Origin: Dipetalonema caudispina
Taxonomy: Eukaryota > Nematoda > Chromadorea > Rhabditida > Onchocercidae
Reading direction: 5' to 3'
NCBI GenBank assembly: GCA_013365325.1
Contig: JABVXV010000067.1
Coordinates: 144,264-208,263, forward strand
Length of the DNA stretch: 64,000 nt
Part shown: positions 25,869 through 38,300 of the stretch, one piece after another
Numbering within the stretch: position 1 is the stretch's first letter
Layout of the letters: each line of letters begins with the position of its first letter
Made by a program: the position numbers and the translations under genes
The notes under the pieces: model-generated
What the model saw: the letters and a program-made list of their open reading frames with translations, nothing else
Database searches by the model: none
Told to the model about the DNA's origin: nothing

Positions 25869-27684
25869 CGTCCTCAAGATTTACAACAAAATATGAGACC
25901 TGAAAAGATCCTAACAGAAATGATATAACTATTTGATTTGTTAGCAATAGCGATACTGGACAATTATGCACATCTCCTATTTTTTTATTAAGATTTTTCA
26001 GATCTGAGGAAAAATTTATCATATTATCCTTCTTCTCCAGTATTGTGCAAAAATTAGGCATCCAGATCAGTAATGAGAGCCTGGAAATGCCTGAATTTGT
26101 GGTGACAGTACCACATTTGTACCTTATGACTTTTCACATTTTTCCCTTACTAACAATAAAGTATTCTTCTGTATCCTCGGTATGTCATTACCTTCAATAA
26201 ATATTAAGTTAAAGAATGAAACAAACGATAAGAGTAAAGATTCTCAAGCTCTTTGCATAATGTAATTCTTTGGCTCAAAACCGTTGTCCTACATCGCCTT
26301 GATAATGAAGCATATCTCTTTTATCGATAAAACAGTGAAAGACACTTTATCACTTCTGGTATTCCTAATTCCATCAGAATTCTATTTGAAACTATCCTTC
26401 GTTGATATAGTGGACTAATCGAGGTTCTTCACTTGCTTTATCTTTGGACATATCCAGCAAATCCCTTTTGTTTCTTTTCAAAAGTATTGCGTTAATTGTG
26501 TTTTTTCTGAACGCTTACTTGGTTGAAATATCCCAGATATACGTTTTTGATTTCAAATTCAGCAGTTTACTTTAGTTCATAGAAATTTGTATATTTTCGA
26601 TTGAATATTCTCTTTGATATTCTTGTTGTTGTTCCCGAATGCATGAATTATTACTTCCCAATAAATATAAGGGAAAAAATATGAATACACCGCATTTCTT
26701 AGAGTATTGAAATCACGTTCCGCACGATTTCGTTTCACATGATTTTTGGCCTTTTCACTTTCCTCTTCTCTAAACGACATTTCCAGATAGTAAAACTTAG
26801 ATATAATGCATGATACGGAAAAACTTCCTTGAAAGAGTTGCACCAAAAAAGGTATTCATCGTAATTCTACTACTTTCGTTCATTTAAATCGTGATATATT
26901 ACATTATGGTGAGAAAGAGAAATATAAGCAGAAAACAAAAATATGAACGCTTTTCTCAAAAACACAGAAAATTTGATAACTATTCAGTTCACATTACCAT
27001 TTTGCTATCACTGCGATTCTACTATTTCATCAAAATACATTTAGAGAAAATTTCGGAATTTATACTAAACAATAACTCAAAATAAAGAAATCACTGCACC
27101 TGTTTTGTCTTAATAATCTACTGAAAGCCCCTTTCTATATGAACAGTTAGGATCCAACCTATGAAACGTAATTTCCCAAAAACCTGGACTTTGTCCTGCT
27201 GTGAACTTTCGAGGTCCGCGATAAATCCATTTGAAACAATGTCGTTTTTCAAAAGAAAAAAAAATCTACAAAGCAGCAACATATTTACAGCGACCAATAA
27301 AATAAGGAATTCTTCAAACATTGATGACATCTGTTCTTCGATAGAAGGATCAATTCTCAACAGAAAGTTTGGAAATTTATTTTAGAAAAAGATATTGAGA
27401 GGAAAGGAAATCCTAAGCCAAACAGACTGAAAATATCGGAAGTCTCTTAAATATTTTATACTGATTTGACAGCAAAACAATATCAGGAAATAATTATCAA
27501 TGAGAACACCCACTCGAACGCTCCAAACTACAGTTGGGACAACTCGGTTAAACACTTTTAGGTTTAGAGTGAAACTTCGAGAAATGTAAATCTCTCCCAG
27601 ATTTCTGAAAGTCCTTACTTCGAATTGAAATAAATCACTTCTGAATAGCAGTATCACAGTAACAATTGTCATTAACAAATACTT
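25869..27684. other. intergenic region between KIDINS220 and CDC73
   Basis: About 1.8 kb that should hold the KIDINS220 promoter and the CDC73 3' UTR. Apart from the duplicated exon-1 block at 26560-26790 I see only short AT-rich frames without homology. Confidence 0.5.
26560..26790 (-). repeat. diverged duplicate of KIDINS220 exon 1 and flanking intron; possible alternative first exon
   Basis: The DNA at about 26560-26740 aligns by eye with 25590-25800, covering part of intron 1 and the 3' half of exon 1, with point differences and without the A run found in the original. The copy keeps the codons for RDFNTLRNA (original RDFSTLRNA) and a GT donor at the same place. An ATG at 26780 opens 30 codons (26691-26780) in phase 0, interchangeable with the 35-codon exon 1. 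It may be a relic of a tandem duplication or a working alternative first exon. Confidence 0.7.
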
Positions 27685-30600
27685 TTAGTACCTAAGATGA
27701 GGTTTATTTTTAATGATATATCGATCAAGTGCTTCCCAGAAACGAGCTAATATAGCACGATCCAGATGTCGCTTTGTTCGTGATAACTTTAGAACATTGA
27801 CGCTCCACTTAGCCACATTATTATCCATTTTCTGGTCGTCATACATTAAATGAAAAGCCGCTACATTTGCAAATATATCCGTAGGGTTACCACCCCATCT
27901 CCAGCCTTTGAATTGCCATGCCGGCCCCTGAAATAACTCTCCATTGAGCAGTTCCTCTTTCAACAGTAAATAAGAAATACACCAACATCTCTTTCTCTGT
28001 CAGCTATATGATCGGACCAGCTCTTCACAACCAAAAGATTCTGCAGCTTTTAACTTCAACGATGTAGATGAATAATCCGAAAGAATAAAATAAGAATTGA
28101 AACGAGCAGAAAAGTACCCCATATTTGAATCTATCAACAAAGTCAAACGCTACAACCATCAGAAAAACTACCTGAACAAAAACAGCAACAACACGACTCC
28201 ATTCATCATCACCAAACTTTAAAGGATTTTCAACAACTCTATATGGAACTGTAACGCCGTCGTGTTTCAGCCTCTGTATCAAAACCTCATTTTCCCTTCG
28301 ACAGGTCGCCTTTCGCTCTTCAGTGGTAATGAAACGCATATCCTGCATTGAAAAAAAAAAAAAAAATGATTTCGTGTCGACTCAATGATTTCAAATAGGA
28401 AGTGATGATATATGACGAACTCAAGCAAGCAAAAATGATGTTCACATGATATAGTTCTAGTGAAATCAATATGCTATCAAATTATATTAACAGCTGCAAC
28501 GTTTCACTCCCAAATGTAAATTTAAACCTGTAATATATCGCGAACATTGAACATGGTAATTAGGGAAGTACCAGCTGCTGGAATGATTATAATTGGCGTC
28601 CGCGACTGCCGCTTCTGATGTCGCTGATTACCATTGTCTGCATTAGGTGTCAGAGCTTTCGCTGGTATCGATGATTCTACTACCATTGGTTTAGCTCCCG
28701 AAGCAGACATTATCGATGTTCCTGAAAAACCGAGAGAAAGTAAAACCTCAATTCAATGAATCCCATGCTCGTTTTCTTTCGAACTAAGCTTTGTTGTAGT
28801 TTGTTACTTTCTTGGAAGAGCTAAAATCTACTTCTATAAACTCCAATATAAAACCTTGGAAAGTAAGTCCGGTTTCGATTTTGAAACCAGCAGTTTGGTC
28901 TTTGTTAAATTTTTCCTGATCATAACGTGAATAGCCGGCAGGCTGTGTCCTCGTTCGATCATTAGACGCTGTTCTTGGCGGGGGTGCTGCTGATTTTTGA
29001 CGTTGTGCTGCCTCTTCTCGCAGCTAAAAATTTGTGATTAAAGTAAGAGCACAGAATTTCGATTTCATTAAGATTTGAACATTAACCGAAAAATTTTAGA
29101 GCATGAATAACTACGACAAAAAAGCATAGCTCAGACCCACTTTAAAACTATGCAAAATAGAGAGGATTGAAGTGAACTCCTTAGATGCTGCTTCCATGAC
29201 GCTTGTTCGATTTCTCCATACCCGTTCTTTGCCTTTCAATTCACGGTCTAAAGCATCTTCACTTATATCAGGCACATCTAAATCCATCGGAGCACCAAAC
29301 CTGAATTATTTCTGCATTTCCATTTGCAAATATAATTTCGATGCTCCCACCAAGAAGCAAAATAAACGATATACATGATGTACTAAATAAAAATACAGAA
29401 CGATTAAATTTTTATTAGATTTTAGAAAGCGAATAAATTTTTATTCTTAGAACTTTAAATCAATAAATTAAAAAAATTGTAAAACTCGTAAAGAAAACCT
29501 CAAAAAAGAATCAACTAAAATTCACCTGTCATCCACGGACTTGATTGTATTTCTTGCCATGTTTTTCTTCCGCTTGTTTTTCAAAGCAGCAATTTTGTCA
29601 GCTGTGAGTTTGTCACTGAGATCTCTTACCCCTTCCACATCAGCGCTTTTGTTACCTTCCGTTACAGAGCCTTTCAAGAGGTTTTGTATTCGTTGCCTAG
29701 AAATGGTACTGGCTGATATAAATGAAAAAGCCAAGACGAATGTCTACTTAGGTGGTAATCTGGTTGCTGTATCACGTAAACTGCATATAGTGAATTTATA
29801 AATTTTTAGAATTCACTTCTACACAACACCAACCGATTTTCTTCACCGTCATAACGAGCTTTTTTCACTTCTGGTTCATTTTGATCAATAAGTCGAGAAA
29901 CAGGAATCGGTGCTGGAATAGGTGCCAGCAAGTCCACTGTTTGTGGTGGTTGTTCACGTTCACCTTTGAGATATGCCAGAAGTTCACGCCTGAATTTAAA
30001 AAGTAAAAATTCCAAGGAATTGAAGTACCAAAAGTTTTAATGAATTACCTAGGTGGAGAATGGTCTTTCAGTAGAGTAATTAAAAAATTCACTTTAAAGT
30101 CTAGAGATATTACTTAAAGTGAAAATTTGAAGAAATTTTAGGAAGTTAGAGGGAAGCTTTTAGGATTATTTAGAAATAAAAAGTAACTGGGACTTAAAAA
30201 CATCAGGAATAAAACTTGAAGACCTGAAAGTGATCCACAACTTTGATTTGTCTTAAGAGAGGCAAAGAGACATGAGCAGCAGGGAAATTGTTTTAAATAA
30301 GGCACTAAAACTAATGAGAAACTGATTTCTATTCTTTCTGTTTCTAGTTTAATGCTAAAGAACGAGAAAAAAACACATCTGCCCGACAATTCGAGATCTA
30401 AGCGAGAAACATACCTATCAGGCCTAGTAACGCACTGTATTCCTTTGCCAGAAGCATCTTTGACATAGGCAGTATGCTGCATTTCTCGATTTTCCCACAG
30501 TAACAATAATGATTCCAACGTATAATACTCATTCTGTCTGCCATATACCATTAAGTTCGTTTTTACATCACGTCGATATGCGGCATCACCGAAAACATAA

Positions 30601-30871
30601 TAACGCTGATTGCCCTGAAATCACTAACGTAATCACATACCGAAATTTGCTTTTTCTAAACGGATTACAAAAAATTACGTAGTGGATATGCATTCCTCAT
30701 CCTCCCGTCCCTTACAGTACATTGGAGATGAATAATAAACCAAGTAATTTATGTTAAAAGACAAACTAATTCTCAATACTACATTAATAGAAAGAAACAA
30801 ACGTTTTTGATTTCCCGCATAGTACGTCGACCAACAGCATATTCATGTAGTAATTTCAACGGATCAGCCAT
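27685..30871 (-). CDS. cdc-73: CDC73/parafibromin, subunit of the Paf1 transcription elongation complex
   Basis: CDC73 is the subunit of the Paf1 complex that helps bring it to elongating RNA polymerase II and links it to histone modification; it acts in the nucleus. Nine exons, 30803-30871, 30415-30614, 29834-29989, 29526-29696, 29141-29300, 28855-29023, 28528-28721, 28172-28342 and 27685-27927, join with consistent phases to give 510 residues (human 531). The start [13 protein letters not shown] aligns with the human N-terminus. Other anchors are [56 protein letters not shown] and [20 protein letters not shown]. The C-terminal Ras-like Cdc73 domain has [53 protein letters not shown] and the terminal HLRY. 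All family blocks are present and I saw no lesion. The linkers are shorter than in human. No close same-strand neighbour suggests an operon. Confidence 0.93.
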
Positions 30872-33233
30872 TGTTAACACTGGGATCTGAAATAATCTGA
30901 AATAACGTCAATACGCACGTAACATCTACATAACCATTATTAGTACAAAGACGTGAAAACGTAACCATTGCACACACTAAGAAAATGCGGTTTGCATATG
31001 GAACACTGTGCAAAACGGCGTCTAAATATGGATAAATAGTAAGCGTTGTTGATTTGGGAACTGTTGACATAATTGTTGGTAATTAAAATAGGATAATATA
31101 AATGAAATGAAATATTTAGCATTCTTTCAATATATTAAGAAAGCAATTAATACAATTAAATATGAAATTTTCTCTAGAACTGATCAATTTCCTGTTGGGA
31201 TGTTCATTTCGACTAATTCAAAATTTGATTTTATTATTGTTGGTCATCTAATATTAAGTTACCATTTTGCTCATGCTATTGATAGTTAGCAGTATTGTAG
31301 ACATTTAACAATTAATTCTGGGTAGTTACATCTTGATATCCTATTTTGTGCATTCGAAAAACTCTTATTAAGGCTGGAGATTAGTTTTTCACTGCGATAC
31401 TTCTGCGAGTATTAAGAAACGATCAGATGGTAAGTAAATTCAAATTTAATTTAATTTAATACCTTAACCTATTTTAAAGATGAGGTCTTAGTCTAATTTA
31501 GTATTTCAATTGTTTGACTTTATTATTGTATAAAATTAAAAAAGATGCCTTGAATTGTCCTTCATTGGACAAAATCAAAAATGGCATTTTAGAAAAAAAA
31601 GTGGATATTCGCACTTCCAGAGTTAACGATAATTGAAAATAAATATCCTCGTGGATTTCAGTTTCTACCTCGATCAGCAAGATGAGTGGTCTTTTCCAAT
31701 GAATCACGTATATGCTTAGTTTGAATTGTTTTACTGCTTCTTAGCTCGTTGTTTACATGATGGAATGTATAATTATTTGAAGCTGAAGCTTTTTTTTCTC
31801 ATCGCGAAGCGAAATTTGCTCAAATATTAAGTGCTAATTCCATTTGTAAGGAATTTGAATTGAGCCAAGATAGTAATAAGATACCAGATTAACTTTATCC
31901 TATTGCTGCGACCTAAATATTGCGATTACATTAAGCTCAAACAGTATCCATGTGCCTGATCGACTGTAAGTGAATGTTTATGGGTAATGATTGAACGCTA
32001 TATCAAATTTCTAAACAATGAAAATCAGTTCGTAGATGGGTCGCAACTTCTTGTAATTTTAAACTTTATTTTCATCTTCAGATCTTAGCTGTAATACTTT
32101 ATAATTAGTAGCATTAGAATCAATTTAGTCAACTCAAGAATCCTCTCACTTCACCCATAGCAATGCATGCAGTGTACCATAAAAACTCAACCCCGATTCG
32201 CAGCCGATTCAACTCGTAATTCTGACGGGGATTGTCACCTTCAGGCTATCCTTTCAGATTTGTTCCTTTAATTCAATGCTATTAAAATCTCTCTATTCTT
32301 TTCTGCAATCGAGAGCACTATCCAGGAGATGATCTTTTCTCAAAAGTAATAACGTTACTCAGGCCTCCTATGCTTAATGTCCTGTCTTAAAACAATCCAA
32401 TAATTTAAACCCTTGTCGATGCGAGAAGTTTGAGAGAGTAATATTCTGCACCCTTTATTGCGTTCAAGGGTTATAATCTCCAAGTCAGTTTTAATCATCC
32501 ACTGGCATGGCAAAAATAAACAATTGTTCTTTTACTTTTCACTGAGGTGAATGCAAGATAAGATGAATTTTAAGAAAATAACAGCGGATCATTAAAAAGG
32601 TGGTACTATATTATAGAAACAACCAACAGCTTTTCATTAACAAGAATCTGCCATATTTATAGCATTTCCTTTCCTAATATATTCAACAATTAGGTAGGAT
32701 ATTTAGTGTCTCTCTTGAAAACTTCCATCCACTTCAAAACGGATCCAACTGTATCCATTATAGAAAGGAATTACCCTAATTATAATAATATAATTGGTAG
32801 CAGAATAATAAAAATTAATCCATACTGAATTTGTTATAGATATTAATCAAAAAATAAGGCGATTGAACATCAAGGAAAAAGGAAATAAATATCATTAATA
32901 GTATAAACAAGGAATGATCTATAAATGGGAGCAGTTAAAACAGAAAGTGAAAACAAGAAGCAAAGTTCCAACTAAGGAATTTCACCACGATTTGAGATAT
33001 TGGATGGGCATGTTGTAGCAATGGGAGGGAAATGTTTCAGAAGCTTTAAGCGAGTTACACTAGGCTTCAGATAAATCGGTTGAAATAGACTATCGTTGGC
33101 TTAAACATGAGATGGAAACTTCAGAAACTATATAACTATAATGTGACATTAATATTACAATAGCCAGCTTGTATTATATAAGCATTTATAAGGGATCGTC
33201 GAGCAATCCTGATGACATTCTTTTGAAGGCATT
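30872..33233. other. intergenic region between CDC73 and beta-heavy spectrin
   Basis: About 2.4 kb of AT-rich DNA expected to hold the CDC73 promoter and the end of the spectrin 3' UTR. Frames such as minus 31498-31707 and minus 30864-31070 show no recognisable motif and no coherent splicing, so nothing is called. Confidence 0.5.
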
Positions 33234-33239
33234 TTTAAT
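33234..33239 (-). terminator. possible polyadenylation signal (ATTAAA on the minus strand) of spectrin
   Basis: The hexamer lies about 56 bases past the proposed spectrin stop codon at 33295-33297. ATTAAA is a common variant signal; chance occurrence is likely in this composition. Confidence 0.3.
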
Positions 33240-33294
33240 AATATCACACAAGATAAAGACCGATTATACACTGTAAGCATTTCCGATAATCTCT

Positions 33295-35394
33295 TCATTT
33301 GCCGCTACTTTCCTTATGTCGTGAACTGCGCTTGAAGAACGAAAATGTTTTACGCTCTGAAAATAAATTAATTACCGACACAAACTCGACGGAATAAAAT
33401 TTAAGTTCCACATTTTCTGCACAGAGAGAAGGGAATGAGAGAAGTATACTGGTCAAAATAATCTTCACGATGATTGAATAGTAAGCAGAGAGAACTTCAA
33501 TTTTACTACAATATTACTCAAAAATTATTAATTACTTAATGAAGTTATAATAAAACATACTTTTAATAGAATCAGTATCATCGGGCAATGTGGCAAGAGG
33601 CGCAGCTGGTGCAGCAGTTGCTGATGATGACAAATCAGAATGTCTTTCCACCCAGGCGACAAAATCATTATCAGCGCCTTTTATATTCTCAGTGTTTCGA
33701 CGCGAAGTCGATGACGCTATGGAATCCGAATCCAACTCCAACACCCGTCTGCCGTTCATTTCCTTATCACGATTTAAATATTGTAATTCAGGACCATCCT
33801 AAACAAAAGAACCTTCAATGAGATCGTAAATTCAATTAAAAATGTGACAGACATATACGAGTCCAAAAAATCAAGTACTTTTAAGAGTTAGAGGCTAAAA
33901 ACGAATTATGGAAGAAGCTTGTGAATTTTTCAAAGGAGATCTATTAATCCACTGATAATCGGTATCTCAAAATTTTTTCTGATTACGAAATCTTCAGCAG
34001 TTGAAATTATTTTAATATTTTCAGCAATATTTTAGCTATTGTCTTCAGTAAATATTTTCTCGCTTCGTTAGCAAATTGTGTTGTGGAGGAGGAATCCATT
34101 TCATTCCGCTCTTTAACAGTAAAAAATGATATGTCTAACAACAAACAGTGCTAGAATGTCTCGACATGTCAGATAATCGTATTTGCAAAGCGGATTTTCC
34201 TCATGACAGTTTTGAGGCGTAATTTTTTTGCTATTTACACTTAACTCTTTATCACGACATTTCAAAATTCAGAAAATCAACACTAACAAGATTCCTGAAC
34301 CCGTTTTCACGCTGTATAGATGTTGTTGTTGTTGTTGTCGATTTACAAGGCTGATTTTGAAGCTCCAACGTCACTTCTTCTTCGTCATCTGGAAATTACA
34401 TTTGCAACCAACATTTTTAACTCAAGTTAGAAAAATGAAATAAAGTTAAATATTATTTGACAAACACAAACTATCATTACTAGAAGTTAAAGTGAACAAA
34501 AGAGTTACAGATTTTTTTTGCAAAACCAATGGCCAAAACAAGATTAAACTACTGAAGCAGTCTGGTTTGATGTTTTCAGTATCCTTCTCTAGCCCGCTCA
34601 AACTCCTCGTTTATGTGCACCTTCCCTTTTATCCAGGAAGAAATAATATGTACACATCAGATAGGAAATATTAGAGCTTGTTACCAAGCCTAAACTTCTA
34701 TCAAGTACAGTCAACTTTTAAAGCAAAAAACAAAATTGTTAAGGTGACAAGACGCTGAGTAAAAATGGGATCAGAGTTAGTAGTCACAAAGTATTTGTGC
34801 AAAAAAGTAAAATAATAGGCATTAGTTTACTTCCTGATTACTATACGTCAACCACGAACTAGAACCAGTTAAAAGCAGTAGCAACGTACACAAATAAGAT
34901 ATTATCAAAACATAAAGAAAAAAAACCAAGTATAAACTGAAAATATTGACATGTAAACGAAGTGGAAGAAAGTAAAATAAGAATTAGCAGTTCCAATAAA
35001 TAGTTTTTATTCAAAAATTCCTGAGAACCCGAAAATATCAATGGAAACCATCCAGGGTTAGTCGAGCAGTTAATGTCACAGGTCTTCATTAAGCACACGA
35101 TTCATGCTTGGTTAGGTATGCATGAAACAAGGAAGTCCTAACAGTGCTAAAGACTAAATAAAGCGTCAAACTTTTTTCGTTGCAAACGCTGAGAATTCTA
35201 ATCCTGAATACTAAAGAATATGAGTAAAACTTACAATGATTACTAGTTATGACACCGGGCTTTTCGTATGGTCTGGGTTCGTAGGACGATGACGAGAAGG
35301 CATTAACTTCAACCGATGAAACTAATTCCGTAGTATGCCGTCGCAGGGTTTCTCCAGGTCGTGGCGGCGGTGAATACATTGGCGGGCTTTCACT
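33295..35394 (-). other. sma-1: spectrin exons 66-69: C-terminal tail
   Basis: Exons are 35235-35394, 34288-34388, 33561-33798 and 33295-33356. The tail is Pro/Ser/Thr-rich ([19 protein letters not shown]), holds a threonine run from an ACA triplet repeat (34320-34338 in genome coordinates), and ends with a basic-aromatic stretch ([17 protein letters not shown]). The last exon has a strong acceptor (TTTATTTTCAG) and fits the phase of the donor at 33560-33559. Reading through that donor instead would stop at 33532 after 10 more codons; I prefer the spliced form because its basic Phe-rich end looks functional. Confidence 0.72.
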
Positions 35395-38300
35395 CTAAAT
35401 TATTTTCTTGAAGTAATATGAAGAAGTTAACAACTACTGTGCATAACCGTTGGAAATTTTATCAGATGTCGAAAATGTGTAGAAACGTAATCTAAATCTG
35501 AATAAATTTTAAAAGATTTTTGTATTCCACTGTAAATTATTTCTCAGTCAGTTCTCAATAAACTGAAATGTACACTGACTGAATTCTTGGTAATCTCAAT
35601 TATCCTGTTTCTTTTTATTATCTTTTTCCTTCTATTTTTGTATTTGAAATATACCTTATCAAAGCTTCGAAGCTGTTGAGCGGGAGACAAATTCGCATGA
35701 AACCTTATTTTCAATACCCATTCTAGCATCTTATCATCATCATTACAAGCAAATAGATATTCTGATCCATCTTGTATTTTGAGTCTAAAACATAGTTTTT
35801 TTCTTTTTTTGAAGATGCTACTAGTACCATTTATTTTTACAGAAAATTCACTAAGCTATTCGCTAGACCATTTCGTTTTCTCCACCTCCAGGTGAAACAT
35901 TTCAAGAGAGAGTTCTTGAAATGACAGTATTTAAGTAAATATCTTGTAAATCTGAAACTTCTATTACTAATGAAAAGAGAAAATAAAGCGAATTAATTGA
36001 TGAGTTAGCGAAAATTAACCTGAAGGTATTCTTTTTTTTCATATATTCAGGACAAGCATCACATTCTGCGTTCAGGATATTGACCGGTGCAGAAGCTGCC
36101 GAATTTTCCAAAAAAGAATCTTCATCTTTGAAGAAGCACAGAAGCTGCCCACAAAGGATTGTATAATATCTTTTCCATGTGCGTATCGTTGCTTTTTTTC
36201 CACCGCTCTGAAAAAATACAAAATACTAAAGAAATTTGAGGAAAACAAACCAGTTTGTGAAACTTTTGGATTTCTTCAAATGGAGGAAAAGAATAGTTAT
36301 CGGATTTCTTTAAAAGCTAAATAATCATTTACTGAAATATTGTGTAAAAACATTCGGGACATAAGATTTGCTGCGAAGTGGAAGGAAAAAGATGGATAAC
36401 AAATGAAACTGTTAATTCGAGAGAGGAATCTCTTGCGAATATAATAATTAAAAACGCAAAACTTGATACTTGTAAATCTTGTTTCCGATCAAGATGTCCG
36501 TGCATATCAATCGGTCCGAAGTCTTCCCGTGTTTTGACTTTTTTCAATGAATTCGACCGTCTTGTAGTGAATTTCGGAGTTCTTCGAGTTGAACCTATCC
36601 TTTGGATCGTTGGCGTTTCATCAATTGATAACATAGATCCAGACGTTTTCGGTATTCTTTCGGTTTCTGCTGACGAACCATCCGAAATGCTCAAAGTCGT
36701 TTGTCTTGAAGGAGTAGTCGATGCTTCCTGAAACAAAAAGGAAACTTCTGAGTTACTCTCCATTAGGCACTAAGTTTGGTATTCCAGTTGTATTTCATGA
36801 ATAATGGCAATGAATTTTCTAGAGATTTCAGTCCATAAACAGAATGGTATCGACAGGATTATTGAATAACTCTACAACATACTTTCGATTCGAAAGAGGA
36901 TGTCCGAATGCGTGGAATAGGTTCGGTCCCACGTCGAGGATGCGGTAAAGTATGTGATGCATACACTTCTTCGGTGTATGACGGACTTGGTTTCATCAAT
37001 GACACTTCCTGGGTCATGCGTCTTTCGCGTTCCTTTCGACGATCTTGCAGTTTATTTTGTTTCTCAAATGTTTTAATAGTTTCTTTCTTTGATTCACTTT
37101 TTCCTTTCTCTGCTCGAATTCTACAAAAAAGAAATCTTGCCCAATATGTGCTAGGAACTGAAGTTGAATAATATCAAGAACTTAGAAATCAAAAAAACAG
37201 TACTAAACCGCTATGTTTCAGATCAAAGATTCTTTTCTTTTAAGCCATTTCAAAAATAGTTCCAAATTAATGGACTACTTAACACACCTTTCAGATTCCT
37301 TTTTGCGCTGTTTCGAATAAGCCTTCTCGAGAAGAGTTAATCTTTTCAAAGAGTCGAACTTCTCACCTTGAGCTTCTAGTGTAATCAGAAAATCGTCGAA
37401 ATTCCTGGAAAACATGTTCACTCCTACTTGGAAGAATGATTTAACTGCAAAAAGTTTTCCAGATCATGAACTGAATCGATGCTCACACAGAGAAAAATTT
37501 CGAACTGATAAAAAAAAAAGAAAAAAAACAAACCTTATTTTATTATCAGCATCGTCAACGTCTTCAACCTTCCTCCAATCCTCTTTTAACATATCTTCCT
37601 TCTCTGTTAACCATGCGTCCGTGATATGCGCATCACGTTTCCACTGTTGCAAATCCAAATTCTCTTCATATAGCACTAATCGCTCTTTCCAGATATCTTT
37701 CAACAAATCCAATGCTGATTCTAGCTGCTGAATCTGAAAAAGCAGAAACTGTCTTTGTTCTTTGAATATAAAAAGATCTTATATAAACCTTAATCAATTC
37801 CCACTCTTTATTTGTATTTAAGCAAGGAACCATTTCTCTTCAGTTATTATTTGAGGGAATTTACGAGATTTAATCATTCGATTGTAACTGAAAAACTCTT
37901 ATCTAATCCGCTTTCTAATCCTGAAAATTCTGTCAAACACCAGTTAATAGGAATTTTAAAGTGTCAGAAATTCGAACCTTACTGGATATCTCGGAAGACA
38001 AAACATGCTGTGCAGCAATCATATTGTTACCCTTACGAATAAATTCATCAACAGCAGGTTGTCGTCCATTGATTTCAGCTTGATATTCTGCATGTCTTAG
38101 CATCAATGCTTTGCAACCTTCCACATCGCAAGGAAGTGTTTCACTACAAGATGAAACTACTACAATTCACTCAGAGATTTTTGACATACCTCATATTTTA
38201 CAAATATCAGGGTCTTCGTTTTACTTTAGATTCTCATATATTCTGATTCCAAAATGAACGAGAAAATAAACTGTCGGAATTTGAACAAAAACAATAAGAA

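Noticed and set aside
33532..33561. Readthrough C-terminus of spectrin ending in SMFYYNFIK
   Set aside because: A GTATGT donor at 33560-33555 joins in phase to an exon at 33295-33356 with a strong acceptor and a basic, spectrin-like tail.
36378..36731. Plus-strand open frame of 117 codons
   Set aside because: It is antisense to the spectrin linker/PH exon (36470-36727); the minus strand carries the family signature.
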